DNA of 64,000 bases from the NCBI GenBank assembly GCA_029449245.1, contig JANATF010000006.1, forward strand, positions 1,178,001-1,242,000, in the 5' to 3' direction. The notes below the pieces were generated by a model. That model had not been told where the DNA came from. It searched no databases and saw nothing but the letters and a program-made list of their open reading frames with translations. Source of the DNA: Mortierella alpina. Lineage: Eukaryota > Mortierellomycota > Mortierellomycetes > Mortierellales > Mortierellaceae. Both the position numbers and the translations under genes were made by a program. This document shows positions 14,138 to 27,563 of this stretch, piece by piece (position 1 is the stretch's first letter; each line of letters opens with the position of its first letter).

Positions 14138-14882
14138 GTCGGTGTGGCTATGGGTGTAGAAATGACTATGGGTATGAATGCTTTACCTTTGTTACCATGC
14201 CGTTGTTTATACCCACATTGACTTCGACTTCAATAGCCTGCAGATCTGCAAGGGATTGTAAATGGTTGGGATTGTTTGCGGAAGGTTTCTTTTTGGCATA
14301 GGCCTTCAGCTTCTTTATGGCATCAGTGGACACCGTCACGAAAATGTTGATCCAGTACAAGGTAGGCTCGGCCCCTGTGTGCACAATGGGAACGTTCGTC
14401 TAAATTTGTATGGAAGAAAAAAAACCAAAGGGACAGCGTGAACATTTTTTTGCAACAGGCTGCGTTGATGGTTTTTGAGTAAAATTAAGGCAGGTAATAA
14501 CCCTACCAAGTCTTTAAGATGGTATGGGTCGTGTTTTATGGGACTAGTTAGGACCTGGTCCTTGCCAGTGAGGTACCATTTTTTTGGAAGTGCTGTGTCG
14601 AATGGGGTACAGGAAAAAATATGGTCAATTGTGAGTTGTGGTTGTCTTGAAAGTTGGCAAGAAACGATGGGGGTGGTGGTCTTCTGTGCTGTGGGGTATT
14701 CCAGTATTTCATGTACCGTCATCTGTCCGCCCGGAAGGCGCAACAATTGGAGCAGCAGCAAGGACCTGATCGCCATTCTCATTTATATCTGCATTCATAG
14801 CGTCGACGCTGATTTCACGACAGGACTCCCGATCGCTAGGCACAGAGGTGTGCTCGTCCAAGTACTTGAAATAATTGACCAT
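7739..14882 (-). CDS. WD40-like protein with C-terminal ion-transport (TRP-like) membrane domain
   Basis: Exons in coding order: 14882-14717, 14592-14507, 14399-14187, about 14059-13974, about 13879-13718, 13598-13436, 13329-13299 (31 nt), 13183-13006, 12957-12877, 12782-12618, 12513-11923, 11846-9170, 9069-8863, 8802-8607, 8516-8276, 8091-7981, 7881-7739; about 1,830 residues. Phases close at every junction except between exons 4 and 5. Residues 1-640 hold two repeats of an unrecognised beta-rich module (PNPGRWYLTLKNKD and GGRLTLEFTVGAQINQAGG-type motifs) and a Ser/Thr/Asn-rich linker. Residues about 640-1,530 are a divergent WD40-like propeller with motifs such as TGHARAVTIWDFETGS. The rest has about six hydrophobic segments, an S5-like LFELRVFKSVYKFVSILVAV, an S6-like FFTVVMILYILLDLMNAKY, and a tail with VERAENWTMIIPGYRKGH. 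I infer a membrane channel-like protein. The S5-S6 linker is very short, so conduction is doubtful. Confidence 0.75.
14078..14140. repeat. TATGGG hexanucleotide array inside an intron
   Basis: About ten tandem copies of TATGGG (GGGTAT), with variant copies beyond the edge (GGGTGTCGG, GGGTGTAG). The array lies in intron 3 of the WD40/channel gene, just upstream of exon 4 in the coding direction. The unit resembles but does not equal the TTAGGG telomere repeat. Confidence 0.9.
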
Positions 14883-15783
14883 TATTGACGCGGTCAAGGC
14901 AACGTATTACTAGGAATGGACGTTTTCAGTAAGAAGAGGCGGGGAAAGAAAAGTGAAAAAAGAGAGCAAAGCGGATGGTACTAAACAGGCTGGAAGAGGT
15001 GTGAAGAGGAGGAAAGCAAAGAAATAGAAAAAAAAAAAAAAAAAAAAAAAAAAAACATCAGGGGGAGGAGCAAACGCATAGATAGACAATGCTACAAAAA
15101 AAGTGCTCTTCATCGATGCTGATCATGCAAAGTATCCCACAGCAGTCGTGTAGAAACCAGAGGATCTTGCATGCATAATAAAAAAAAAAGGAAGATGAGG
15201 GCGAAAGAGATACAGAGAGGAGGAGGAAATAGGGGTCAACAGCATTGCAGACGCGAAACACTAAAACATGCTCTCCTACCCTAACTATCACAAGCATAGC
15301 ACAAAATATAAAAAAGAACAATATGGCTGTGCTGGACGGATGACCGGCATGCAGGAGAGTGTGTCACTGTCTGGGTTTGCTATGGACCGAGTGTAGGTCA
15401 ATCACTCTCACATCACGCGAGACCCTTGGTCGAATGCTATAGAACTGCGAAGACCGTGAAGATATTTATACCATTACCACTCAGGTAAAGTGGTTTCAGT
15501 GAAGTGAGTCTTGTGTGCGGCGAAGCACACTTTTCGCAGGGAGGTAGCCACTAGAAGAGTGGTCGAGACTACTATGGTAGCGGATGCATGCTGTGTTGTG
15601 AAACGACTGAAAGGAGTGCATATTTGGAGCAGTTTTTGTCTTTTGCCTACCGGCGACGTTGGAGTGTCGCAGTTTAGGCGTGCGTTGGTCCAAGGCCCCA
15701 AAGGCACTCGCAGAGTCTACGTTTATGTTATTGTTCACGGGAAAGAACCGGGTATATTCATCATCATGTATCGTACCACTCCT
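14883..15783. other. Intergenic region between WD40/channel and Sec7 genes
   Basis: Holds the upstream region of the minus-strand WD40/channel gene and the 3' flank of the Sec7 gene. There is a long A homopolymer at about 15030-15054 (T on the coding strand), typical of leaders in this window. Two adjacent perfect hairpins occur at 15513-15530 (6-bp stem GTGTGC, loop GGCGAA) and 15548-15562 (5-bp stem CCACT). Short frames here show no family features. Confidence 0.55.
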
Positions 15784-18700
15784 TTAGCTAATAGCACTGG
15801 CCAGTCCCTCGTGCACAACCAGGCGCTCTAGCTCCGCCTCTACACTATCTCGCGGGCACTCGTTTTCCTGGATCTGATCCAAAGAGCGCGGTTGAAGCAG
15901 CCCCTTATCTTCCTCGCACTGTCCCTTTACAGTCCTCTCTTCATCCTGCTCTTGTTTCAGGAAAAGTTGGTCGATACCGAGGTCCCGCAACATCTGTTGG
16001 AAATGGATCAGCGACTGCTCCAGACACTCGACATAGATCTGATACTTGATCATCTCCTTCAATAGGTGCTGGGATCGTCTCTCCCAGTTGCTGAACGCTT
16101 TTGCATAGTTGTTTGACTTTGGTAAGAACTAAAGTATGTGCAGATCAATAGTGTTAGTCAAGAAATTACATCACAATAGAGGTAGTCTAACATACAGTAA
16201 GGTAAAAGAGTGTAAACGTACCAGTCGTGTCATGGGCGAGCGGTGTTCCTGGTGCGCTTCCATCTCTGACTCTAATCCCGCAACATATCTTCGGAGTCCC
16301 AACATTTGGTCCTCCTCACTCAAGAGACTTCTTGACATGGCAGGCATGGGCGCTGTCCAATCAAACAGTGTGATCCGATCGCCCAGTGGCGTGCTACTTG
16401 AGCCTCCAGTGTTGATGCCAACACCACCACCCGTGCCCGATGACGATGAAGTCGAGCCGCGCGTTCCAGACTTGATGGATGCGCTCCTTACACGATAAGA
16501 CGAATCTGCTCCAAAGTATCCTGATCGAGCGCCGCACCCAGTCGACGATGGAGGGTGGTTTAAATAGTCCGTACCGGTGTGAGCTGCGCTCATGACGCTG
16601 ACGTTGCTGGTGCTCCCATTGCTATTCGGTGGAAGCGGGCTGTCGATAGTGTCCACGTTCGTCATCGAGGAGCCGGGTGTATCATGCTGCTCGTCATCCT
16701 GGGATGACAACGCTACCATGTCCAAGGCACGGCCCCAGCCATACTCCATATTGACGACTCCACCCACAAGAGGCTCCTTACTTGTTCGCGCTGCCCAGTA
16801 GTTGCACGTCCGTGCCCAGGCCTCACATTCCTGAGGCGTTTTTGCCTGAAAAAGGTAGACAGCACCACTGTAAAGCTGAACTGCAAAGACGTGTTTCCTT
16901 GACGAGGAATATCCGGGTGGCGGGAGGATGTTGGTGATGGTATGTTGAAGTGAAATCTCGTCAAAGAGCGGAACGCCTGGGTCGTTTGCGATGCTGCTTG
17001 AGGTTTCGGCAACAGGTGGTGCTGGATATGCCATGGTTTCGGCAAATGATATGTTCGACAGTGCATTTGGGGTATGTTGTTGGTAATGACCCTGTTGGTG
17101 ATGGGCCTGCTGTGGTGGCTGTGGTGACTGTATCTGTGGCAGCGTCCCATCCGACCTGAACATCGACAGTGTTCCTTGCTCATGATCCAGCACAACAAGC
17201 AACTGGCGCCATGCGCGGTGCTGAGCCTTCTTGTCGCTGCGCTCTAGTAGATGCTTACGCCACAGAATGCCCTCCATTCGATACCGAGACCCTAGATGTT
17301 GCAGGTGTAGGTCGTCTCTGAGCTCCTGCATGTCCTGCGGGAGCTGGGTACGATATTGCTGAGGACCTAATGGGCAGTTCAGTGATGGCGCCTTGTGCAG
17401 CACATCCTCTTGGCAGAGAGCGGGGTTCGTGTTGACGATGGACTGCAGTGATGCAAGACTGTTTTGAGAAGCTGATGGTGTTATGGCAGTTGTGGAGTTG
17501 GCCGTGGAGACAGTCATGTGGGTATGAGTTGTGGTCATCGTCAAGCTCGACAGTCTGCTGGAAGAGCTATCCTGACTCTGATGGACTCCAGAGCGCATAA
17601 AAGCCAGATCTTTGGAACTCACGGGTCCCTTACTCTGATCCTTGGCGGAGGTCAGATCCAACACAATGGCCTCATTGAAAATAGAACCGGCTATGCTGTA
17701 TCGGGCAGTGGACTGTGAGTTTGATGACGACGGCGCCGATACTGACAAGGCCTCACCATCCATCGAGCCGTGACATGGATCCTGCGCCAGCGCTTGTGCC
17801 TGTGCCTGAGCCTGTGCTTGTGCATTCAGTCTCTGAATGGCATCGTATCGGAGCTGCTTTGTTCTCGCACTGACAGAGTTTCGCCTTCCCGAGAGTCCTA
17901 GTCCAAAGGCGCCTCCACCTCCACCGGCCGTTTCCTGATGCTGATTCTGCAGTTGAGACGTCGTTGAAGCCGAGGACGAGGAAGGATAGATGAGGCGGCT
18001 CATCCTATTCGACGAAAAGAGAGAGGATCCAAATCCGGTGCTTGTGGGCGAAGTCGGAGGTGAGGAGAGCAAAGATGCATTCGATTTCGATCTTCCGTTT
18101 GGCGTGCGCAAGGCCGCCGGTGATGTGGGTAAAAGGATTTGATTCTGCTTGACGGCTGCATAGATGTCCTTGAGAAGGGCCTCCAGCTCGTGATGCCAGA
18201 ACTTGCCATTACCGTACCCGCCATTGGCATTTGGGTCAGACCCCATCTTGGTGTTGCTGCCGTTGCCACCATGACCAAGACTGCCTAATCCAAAGCCGCT
18301 GGTCTGCTGGCTGTGTCCGCTCTTCCAGCTCTTCACGCTAGGTGTCCTCTTCTTTGTGGTTCCCATGGATGGCGAAAGTCCACCGTCATGGCCAGATTCC
18401 TCTGTTGTTGACCTGAGCATCCCGAACCCTGTGGGGTCCACTCGGGCCATCAAGCTTGACGAGTCGTCCTGTTGTTGTGCTTCTGACTGAGCCTGCACTA
18501 CCTGGAGAGTATTCTTCACAAAGGCCGATCGTGACATCTTGCTTGACTGTTGAACAATGTGTAGGTCGGTGTTCAACAGCAATATGGAGTACGTGATGGC
18601 ATGAACAATATCCTTGGACTGATCGGAGCCTCCCAGCAACGTTCTAGGGTTGCATTTGACAAACCGATCCGCAAAGGCCTCCAAGATCCGATCGACCTCC

Positions 18701-20922
18701 TGTGTTTCACCCTTGAGTACCAGTTTTTGACATAGAGCTCGAAAGGCAACATCGAGACGCTTATCCGAGAAATCAAAATGATCCAAGTAGTACATCAGAA
18801 CCAGCCGATTAAAGGCTTTTGGTGTGCCAAGATATTCCGAAATCTCTTCCCGTTTTAGAAAGGACTCATCCTCATCAAAACAGCGCCGCGCAGTACGACG
18901 TGCCAACGCATTTGTTGTCTCATGCTGGTCCGCGGGTGACATGTCGGGTGTTAAGAGCGCAGCCGTGGCTGTGGAGGACGACGATGAAGCGACGGCAGAC
19001 GGGATGGGGATTCTGGTTATATCCTCAGGGTAGACACAGATAGTAACCGGTCGTGGAATTGGCGCAACGAGGGTTGCGCCGGTTCCAGATCTAGAAGTGC
19101 TCTGCTCATTTACACGCAGTGTAGCCGAAGACGACGACGATGCGACTGGGGTCGAAGATTCGGTGTCTGCGGAATTTTTGATCTGACAAGTTTCGCCAAC
19201 AGGTTCCTGTGAGCCCACCTCACTCTGAGTATTTTTCTTGCCTTCCTCTGCAGTGAGACTTGAGGAAGGCGCGATGAATAAGGACACGGGTCGTCTGGGT
19301 ACCAGGCGACTCTCCATATAGTCGGTCATACTTCTTGCTAAACCAGGCGAAGACGGCGTCGAGCCTGACCCTGAAACTGATCCAGGAAATGGCTGCAGAG
19401 CGTGGATGCTTCCAAGACTATACTGGGAGAACCTGATGGAGTTACCCCTCGAAAGTCCCAAACTGTAACCAAGCGCATCCTGGGCCAGTGATGTCCGTCG
19501 TGAGGCGATTTCTGCTGCCTCGCTTTCTGATAGCGTGGATTTGGTGGAGTAATAGAGCGAGGTCTGTGATTGATTCATTTGTATCGACCCAGACTCGTAT
19601 AATTTTGAAAGTCGGTTTGAGATGTTGGCGGGCATGTCTTCGTCCTCGTCCTCGTCGAGTTCCTCCTCCTCATCCTCGTCGTTGCCATGCAGCTGGTACT
19701 CAATGCCGGCCAAGTCATCGCTGAGGCAGGACAGTGCGTCTCCCGAGGGCTGTCGACCCAAGGGATGGGCAGAGTCCGGAGCGAATACGTCCATTCTAGC
19801 CGCGAGACCCAGCGGTGACAGTGCCGGTGAGTGTTCCCGGCTGGCTGCGGCTGCAGCGTCCTTTAACCAAGACTCTACATTGCTCGAGTTTTGCTGGTGA
19901 TGTCTCTGGTAGTTCTTTGGCGAATCCTCAGTGGGGTGTTGTAGCTGTGCAGACTCTGTATTGGTAAAGTGGGATGCGATTTCTTGACTGAGAAGAGGTG
20001 ATAGGGGAGGCGGCGTGTCAAGCGGTCCAATGTGTCCCTGCTTCTTTTGATCCCTCGTTGGTGAGGATAGGGTGGGAAGTTCCGGAGCAGTTGCAGCCCG
20101 AGTCGCGATGTTTGGTGGTGGTGGACTTTTGGACGAGTTGGTAGGAGTAGGAGCCCCAGGCATCGGAGGAGCATCCTTGTCGTCAAAATTCTAGCATCGC
20201 AAATTTGAACTTTTCTGGTGAATGTCTGGTCGGCACTGACTGGCTCCGAGAGACGGCTCGGGTATGGGCGGCCATTGTGAGCGCGCACGTTTCTTACCTT
20301 GACAAACTTGCGGAGAAAGTTGCTGCTGCTCTTCTTCACGATCCTGGTGATGTTGCCAGCAGTGTTCTACGAACCATGGGGTATCCGTGGACAAGTACCA
20401 AGGAGTACACAAAGGTAGCAACGGGTTAATACGCTAGCCCGAATACGCTAAAAATGATGCCCCAGTAGTGGACGGCTATGCGCTATATATGCTCTCAAAT
20501 GAGCTCCAAGTTTCATTCTTATTTGATGATCTGCATGCCCTTGTTACCTTTAGTCCACCTGTACTCTCACTCCGCTTCCGACGCTGATGGAACGAGGAGC
20601 TCGCTTGGCTCTCCATACTGGCACCTGAGCCTGCTCCAGACCCTCCTTGAGCTTGTGCTTGAGTCAGGCTGTCCGATGCAGACATGTCGGATACAGCCGA
20701 GGCAGTGGTGATGGAGGAGGACGTGAACTCGTGATTTTGAGTGTTGTTCGCCTGGGTGGTGTTGCCCAAGTTTGGTGTACTTGCCGCAGACTTGCTTCCG
20801 CCCCAGAGCCCGAAAGAGTGTCGGTTGCTGGCAGTGGTTGGTGAAGGTGGTTTAAGGGAGCGACTTGTTGTGGATGAGTCCGAGGCTCCTGCTTGAGTAT
20901 TTAGTGATGAAGAGCCATCGAA
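15784..20922 (-). CDS. Sec7-PH domain Arf guanine nucleotide exchange factor (5' end unresolved)
   Basis: Exons in coding order: 20922-20548, 20366-20298, 20190-16222, 16128-15784; all known junctions are phase 0; at least 1,585 residues. The Sec7 domain (about residues 560-760) contains KGETQEVDR, with the catalytic glutamate finger, and ITYSILLLNTDLH, the second conserved Sec7 motif. A PH domain (about 1,115-1,290) starts YRMEGILWRKHLLERSDKK and ends ECEAWARTCNYWAA, with a long insertion in its middle. The C-terminal exon encodes a helical region (NNYAKAFSNWERRSQHLLKEM) ending LASAIS. The N-terminal third is Ser-rich and acidic. By family knowledge the protein activates Arf GTPases in vesicle traffic, as in fungal Yel1/Syt1-type factors. 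The 5' exon opens at an acceptor (CACACAG) before 20922 and its first in-frame ATG is at 20685. I could not place an upstream start exon in the CT-rich leader. Confidence 0.85.
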
Positions 20923-22422
20923 CTGTGTGCTGGAAAAGATCAGCGTGGAGAGGCGCCTCCTATGGGATGCTAAGTGTCGGCAGATGTGACGGGAGAGAGC
21001 GTGCGTTAATAAGGGTTGTCTACGGGGCGAGTTATCCGAGGAGGCTGCGAATGCCTGCCAACGGGCGAAATATGGGATGGTTGGGAAGTGTATCAGGGGG
21101 AAAGGGCAATGAGCAACCAGGAGGTCGAGCAATAGAGGGAGAGTGTGCAAAACAACAAAGAGCGGCAATGTCTGCAAGGAAAAGAGGCAGAGAGCCTAAG
21201 AGAAAGAGAAGAGCAGTAGGGGGGGGAGGACAGCAGCGGCTGTGATGTTCCATGCCAACACACCTCTTTCCTCCCTGTCTGTGTTTTTTGTGGTTGTTCT
21301 CGCGGTACTTTTTTTTGTTTCCGCACTCGACACTCTTGACGGGGCGAGAGAATGAGGAGAGGGAGACAGGAAGGCGCAAGAGACGAGAGAGCGAGAGGAC
21401 GAGTGCCGAAAAGGAGAGATACAGAGAGAAAGACAGCGAGACACACAGATAGACGGATTGCGACAATGACAAAGCAGGGACAGGGAGACTGCGAGCAGGT
21501 GTTGAACGAAGAAGCGAGCAAGCAATCCTCCGATGATTGCCAGCGGGGACAGATCCAGCCGGTGGTGTCTCACTCAGGGATAGGGCTTTCTACTGGTCGA
21601 CTGGCCAGGGGGGAGGGGGTGTTGTATCGTATCTGTCGATCGTTGCCCTGGCCAGCAGCCAGCCTCGCCTTCTTCTTCGTCGTCGTCTTCTTCTTCTCCT
21701 CAACAAGCACAACCACAGTGCTCTAGGCAGTAGCGCACTGGGTTCGTTGGGATAGGAAAATAAACACAGGATGCGTGTGGTAATTGGGTCGTTGCATGAT
21801 GTCAAGATGAGAGCTCACATCCACTCACGGTAAGTATCTGCAGTGTTCCGCATCTGTACAATAGACCACTGTCGACAAGGGAGGACCGAGGGGGAGACCG
21901 AGGGAGGCAGAGCAAGGCGACGGAGGGATGCAAAAAATGTAAGCGATGCAGGAGATGTAAGAACAAAGTAAGGTGCAAAAGGTAGGGTTGTGCGGAGTCT
22001 GAGCAGCCGCGTGGAGTCGAGAGGAAGGGTCGCGAGGAAATATAAAAAAAAAAAAAAAAAAAAAAAAACGGACAAAAAGGGGCGGAGATGGGACGCGATG
22101 CACTCAGGACATCTCGACAGGTGCAATCCACAGCGACGCAGAGGCGCGGGGCTAGAGAATAGGGACAAGGAGAAAAGAGAGTGTGTGTGTGAGAGAGAGA
22201 GAGAGAGGATGGGTAGAGAGTGAGAGGAAGAGAGAGCGAGAGTGTGTGTGTGTGTGGGGCGAGAAGCGGTGGACCAAGGCAAGGATAGAGGCACCGCGTT
22301 ATTGGCTGCATCTTGCGCATCTGTGGCTTTGTGTCACAAAAGGACACAGCGAAACCTAAAACCTGCGTCGCAGGCACCATTGATCACAGCCCGCTTCTCT
22401 GTCGCCCAATGTCCTCATCGCC
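20923..22422. other. Divergent promoter region, Sec7 gene and PMS1
   Basis: About 1.5 kb shared between a minus-strand and a plus-strand gene. It is strongly CT-rich on the minus strand (21190-21480) and GA-rich near 22130-22260, with an A homopolymer around 22044-22068 and a GT/GA microsatellite at 22182-22256. The first exon of the Sec7 gene is probably hidden here. No long conserved frame was recognised. Confidence 0.5.
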
Positions 22423-25400
22423 ATGACAGGCAACACCTCCATCAAGGCCATCGACAAGGAGTCGGTCCACAGGATATGCTCGGGCCAGGTCGTGCTCGAC
22501 ATGGCCACAGCCGTCAAAGAGCTGCTGGAAAACAGCCTCGATGCCGGCGCCACCTCCATCGGTAAATCGAGCTCCTCTCTGGCGTTTACGTTTGTCGCTC
22601 GCGCGTCGTCCCTGCACCACATCCATCTAACACACTCAGAAACACCCATGTGCACCCATATGGGCTCGACTAGTCATCAAGTTCAAGCAGAATGGTCTCG
22701 ACAGCATCACTGTAACAGACAATGGCTGTGGCATCTCGGATGCTGATCTTGAGACGCTCGGTATGCATCCAACAACACCTCGAAGGGCTTGCTTTGCCAC
22801 CAAATCTTTGCAGCATGTTATCAAGTTATTAACCTGATGTCGTTCAACTTTCACACGACAGCGCTAAAGCACTATACATCCAAACTCAAGTCGTTCAACG
22901 ATCTGGCTAAAGTGCGTTCGTTTGGATTCCGCGGCGAAGCCTTGTCCTCGCTCTGTGCTCTCTCCAGTCTGACAGTGTCGACCTCCACAGGCCAGAAGCC
23001 TACAGGAGTGTTGGTCGAATACGACTCGGATGGACTCATCAAATCAAAGGCTCCAGTACCTATGACGAAGGGAACGACCATCCGGATCAGCAATCTCTTT
23101 GAGGGTATGCCAGTCCGAAAAAACGAGTTTGTCAAAAACATCAAACGCGAGTACACAAAGTGCATCGGACTCATTCAGGCGTATGCGTTGATCGCTACTA
23201 ATGTCAGGATCAGCTGTGTCTCTCAGATGGACAAAAAGTAAGAAGAACAGACCTTCGGCTGAAGTATCGCTTAAAAGATGCATTTTTATTTTACTCATCC
23301 TCATCACTGCTGTTCATCTGATAGACCAGCGGTGAACTACATTGCAACAAGTGGCAATGCTACTGTCCGTCAAAATATCATCAATGTCTTTGGCCCCAAA
23401 GCCATGATAGATGTGATTGATTTCGACATGGAGATTGTACAGGGACAGACGGATCTGAACTCTAATGACAATGGCACTGCAGATGACGTCGGCGAAGAGG
23501 AGGATATTGACGACGCCAAAGGAGGAATTACTTTATCAGGACATATCTCATCACCGTCTTTCGGAAAAGGTCGATCGTCTGCAGATCGACAGTACCTCTT
23601 CATCAACGGACGACCTTGCGTTTTGCCCAAAATAACGCGGGTAATCAATGAAGTCTATCACTCCTTCAACACAAACCAGAGCCCCTTCCTGGTTGCCAAT
23701 CTGGTCCTACCAACGTCGTTTTATGATGTCAACGTGAGTCCGGACAAACGGACGATATTTCTGCATAACGAGCGGAGGATTGTCGAGGAACTGCGGAACA
23801 AATTGACTGAATTATTCGAGCCGAGTCGGTCAACTTTTGCAGTCAGTGAGGCCAGGTTGCTAATCAAGAAGCCCGATTTATCAACCCGGTTGACCGCTGG
23901 ATTTCCAGCCAGGACTGCTTTTGCAGGCGAAAAAGAGGAGGATATGGTTGCGGATGTGGAGGCAGTCTTGGCGAACGACAACCCTGAAATGAATACCGTC
24001 GCTGAGGAAGCAGTGTCCAGAATCTCGTCTACAATACCTGCAACAAAATCTGCCACCGTCACCGGGGTCACCCGTAACAGTACAGCATCTACGGCGGGGG
24101 CGATATTACAAACTGTCACCCGATTGGAGCAAACCACCCTGACGAACAAAGCGATACGTCCAGCCAGTCTTCCTACCGCTCTCAAGCGCAAGGCGCACAG
24201 TAACTTTTCGGATTCAGAGGAGGAGACTGAAGCGATACCGAAAAATACGGGACATTCCAATCCGGCACAAAACAAAGCAACAGCCCTGGGTGAAAAGAGC
24301 GTGGAGAACGAGGAAGCTGAGACTTCAACATTGACTCTAAACAACACTGTCACATCAACAGCATCTTCTGAGGTTTTCTCGGCCAGCACTGCGGATCTTT
24401 CGGACACGGCTCTAGATGTATTGGAGGGTTATGACCCATTGGATGACAAAACCCGCGAGGGCGAAGAAGATCCTATCAGCGACAGTGAGGACGAGCAGGT
24501 GTTTGCGGCGCACAACCAAAGACGGGGGAAACTGCAGCGTGTGGTTGTCTTGGACTCTGAGGTGCATCAGGATGGAGACCGAGAATGGGTCGAGGTGGCG
24601 TTCGATATTCAAAGTCACAGAAGGAAGCGAGCGCTGCGGATGAAACTCGTACAGGAAACCCGGCGCGTGGAACAGGAGAGAGCAGCTTTACGGATGGAGA
24701 GGGCGAAGCGGAAACTGGAAGAACAACAGCAGAGTCACGTCGAAGCTCAAGCTGGCAGGTCTGTTGGCGACGAATGCGAGAAGGAGGAGGAGAAAGGAGG
24801 ACTGGACCCGGTCATCAAAATTCGTAAGAGTCAGCGCCTCAGGAGTCTCAAGTTGTCGGACGCTAGTTTTGCAAACACGGACAACACGAAGGCACAAACA
24901 TCACTTAGCCGCGTGATTTCCAAGGGCGACTTTGCAAGGATGAAAGTCTTGGGACAGTTCAACAAAGCATTTATTGTCACAAGGCTCGATAACTATGTGG
25001 ATGCGTCTTGCTCCGAAGATCGCCAGGATGAACTTGACAGAAGCCTGGTACGACCTAGTCGTCGGGGGAAACTGATCAGCTCGGACATATTTGTCATTGA
25101 CCAACACGCCTCGGATGAAAAGTACAACTTTGAAACACTCCAAGCCAAGACCGTCTTCTCAACACAACGATTATTTCATCCCAAGAAACTGCACTTGACA
25201 GCTCAAGAGGAGATCACGGTTGTGGACCACATGAAGATGCTCAACAAGAACGGCTTCTATCTGGATTATGACCCGCAGGAACCCGTCAGTAGCCGCTTGA
25301 AGCTCGTCACTCTACCTGTGAGCGAGCGCGTTGTCTTTGATCTGCAGGACTTTGAGGAACTCGTATTTCTTTTGTCTCAACAAACGGCGTCCTCCGCTGG

Positions 25401-25887
25401 TGGCGCAGACGAACTGTTGGATCAGGAACAAGGATGTAGTGGTAGTCACTCGGTCGGTTCCTCGTCGGAGAAAATGGTGCGTTGCTCCAAAGTCCGAACA
25501 TTGTTCGCCTCTCGCGCCTGTCGACGGTCGGTTATGATCGGTCATGTTTTGAACCACGGGCAAATGAAGCGGATTGTCCGACACATGGGAGAGATTGACC
25601 AGCCTTGGAACTGCCCTCACGGCCGACCGACGATGAGGCATCTATTAGATCTAGCAGAGTTGGAGCAGCAGGAGCGGCGGGCGAGGCTGGTGGGAACTGC
25701 ACAGGATGGCGGAGACGGTTTTGAAGATGATGAATTTGGAGAGCAAGAGGAGGACCTGGCAGTTCATGGATTGCGCGTGGATAGATTGGGTGCCTTTGAC
25801 CCAGTGGCGCTCAAGAGACCTACGCGCCATCAGGGCAGCTTGTTTAAGCAGTTCATGGCTATACCCGCTCCCCCTATCTCTCTGTAG
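22423..25887 (+). CDS. PMS1: DNA mismatch repair protein Pms1 (MutL alpha subunit)
   Basis: Exons 22423-22561, 22674-22760, 22862-23237 and 23325-25887; all phases close to give 1,054 residues. The N-terminal GHKL ATPase carries [12 protein letters not shown] (about residue 35), TDNGCGI (about 64) and [10 protein letters not shown] (about 95), the three ATP-binding motifs. A long acidic/basic linker with possible nuclear signals follows. The C-terminal domain has [12 protein letters not shown] (about 793), the metal-binding endonuclease motif of Pms1/PMS2, plus [10 protein letters not shown] and CPHGRPT (about 963), which contribute to the same metal site. In the family the protein pairs with Mlh1 and nicks the error-containing strand. 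All catalytic motifs are intact. The start is the first ATG of exon 1, just upstream of conserved sequence. It shares an upstream region with the Sec7 gene. Confidence 0.95.
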
Positions 25888-25997
25888 TACAAAACCTGTG
25901 TGGTGCGCTGTCAATAAAACATACCAGTCGGCTCGGCCGAGATTTACTCAACTTTTCGCTCTTTCTTTCACCCTTGTATTTTGACGATTTCAACGCC

Positions 25998-27415
<1,418 letters not shown>

Positions 27416-27563
27416 AGTGTAGTGTAAAAGGAGGTGATTGACTTACATTAGTAAAAGAACACTTGGCCCCGTCTTTTTTTTTTTTTTTTTTTTTTTTTTG
27501 CAGGTGTTTGTCACTTCTCTTGGGTTCTTCCTGATCCACCCCATTCTCAACCTCTTGTTCACC

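Noticed and set aside
14078-14140. Chromosome end or true telomere
   Set aside because: The array is short, internal and flanked on both sides by exons of the same gene.
21032-21573. Several minus-strand Leu/Ser-rich frames upstream of the Sec7 gene
   Set aside because: They are translations of the CT-rich leader; composition is that of the repeat, without membrane-protein organisation.
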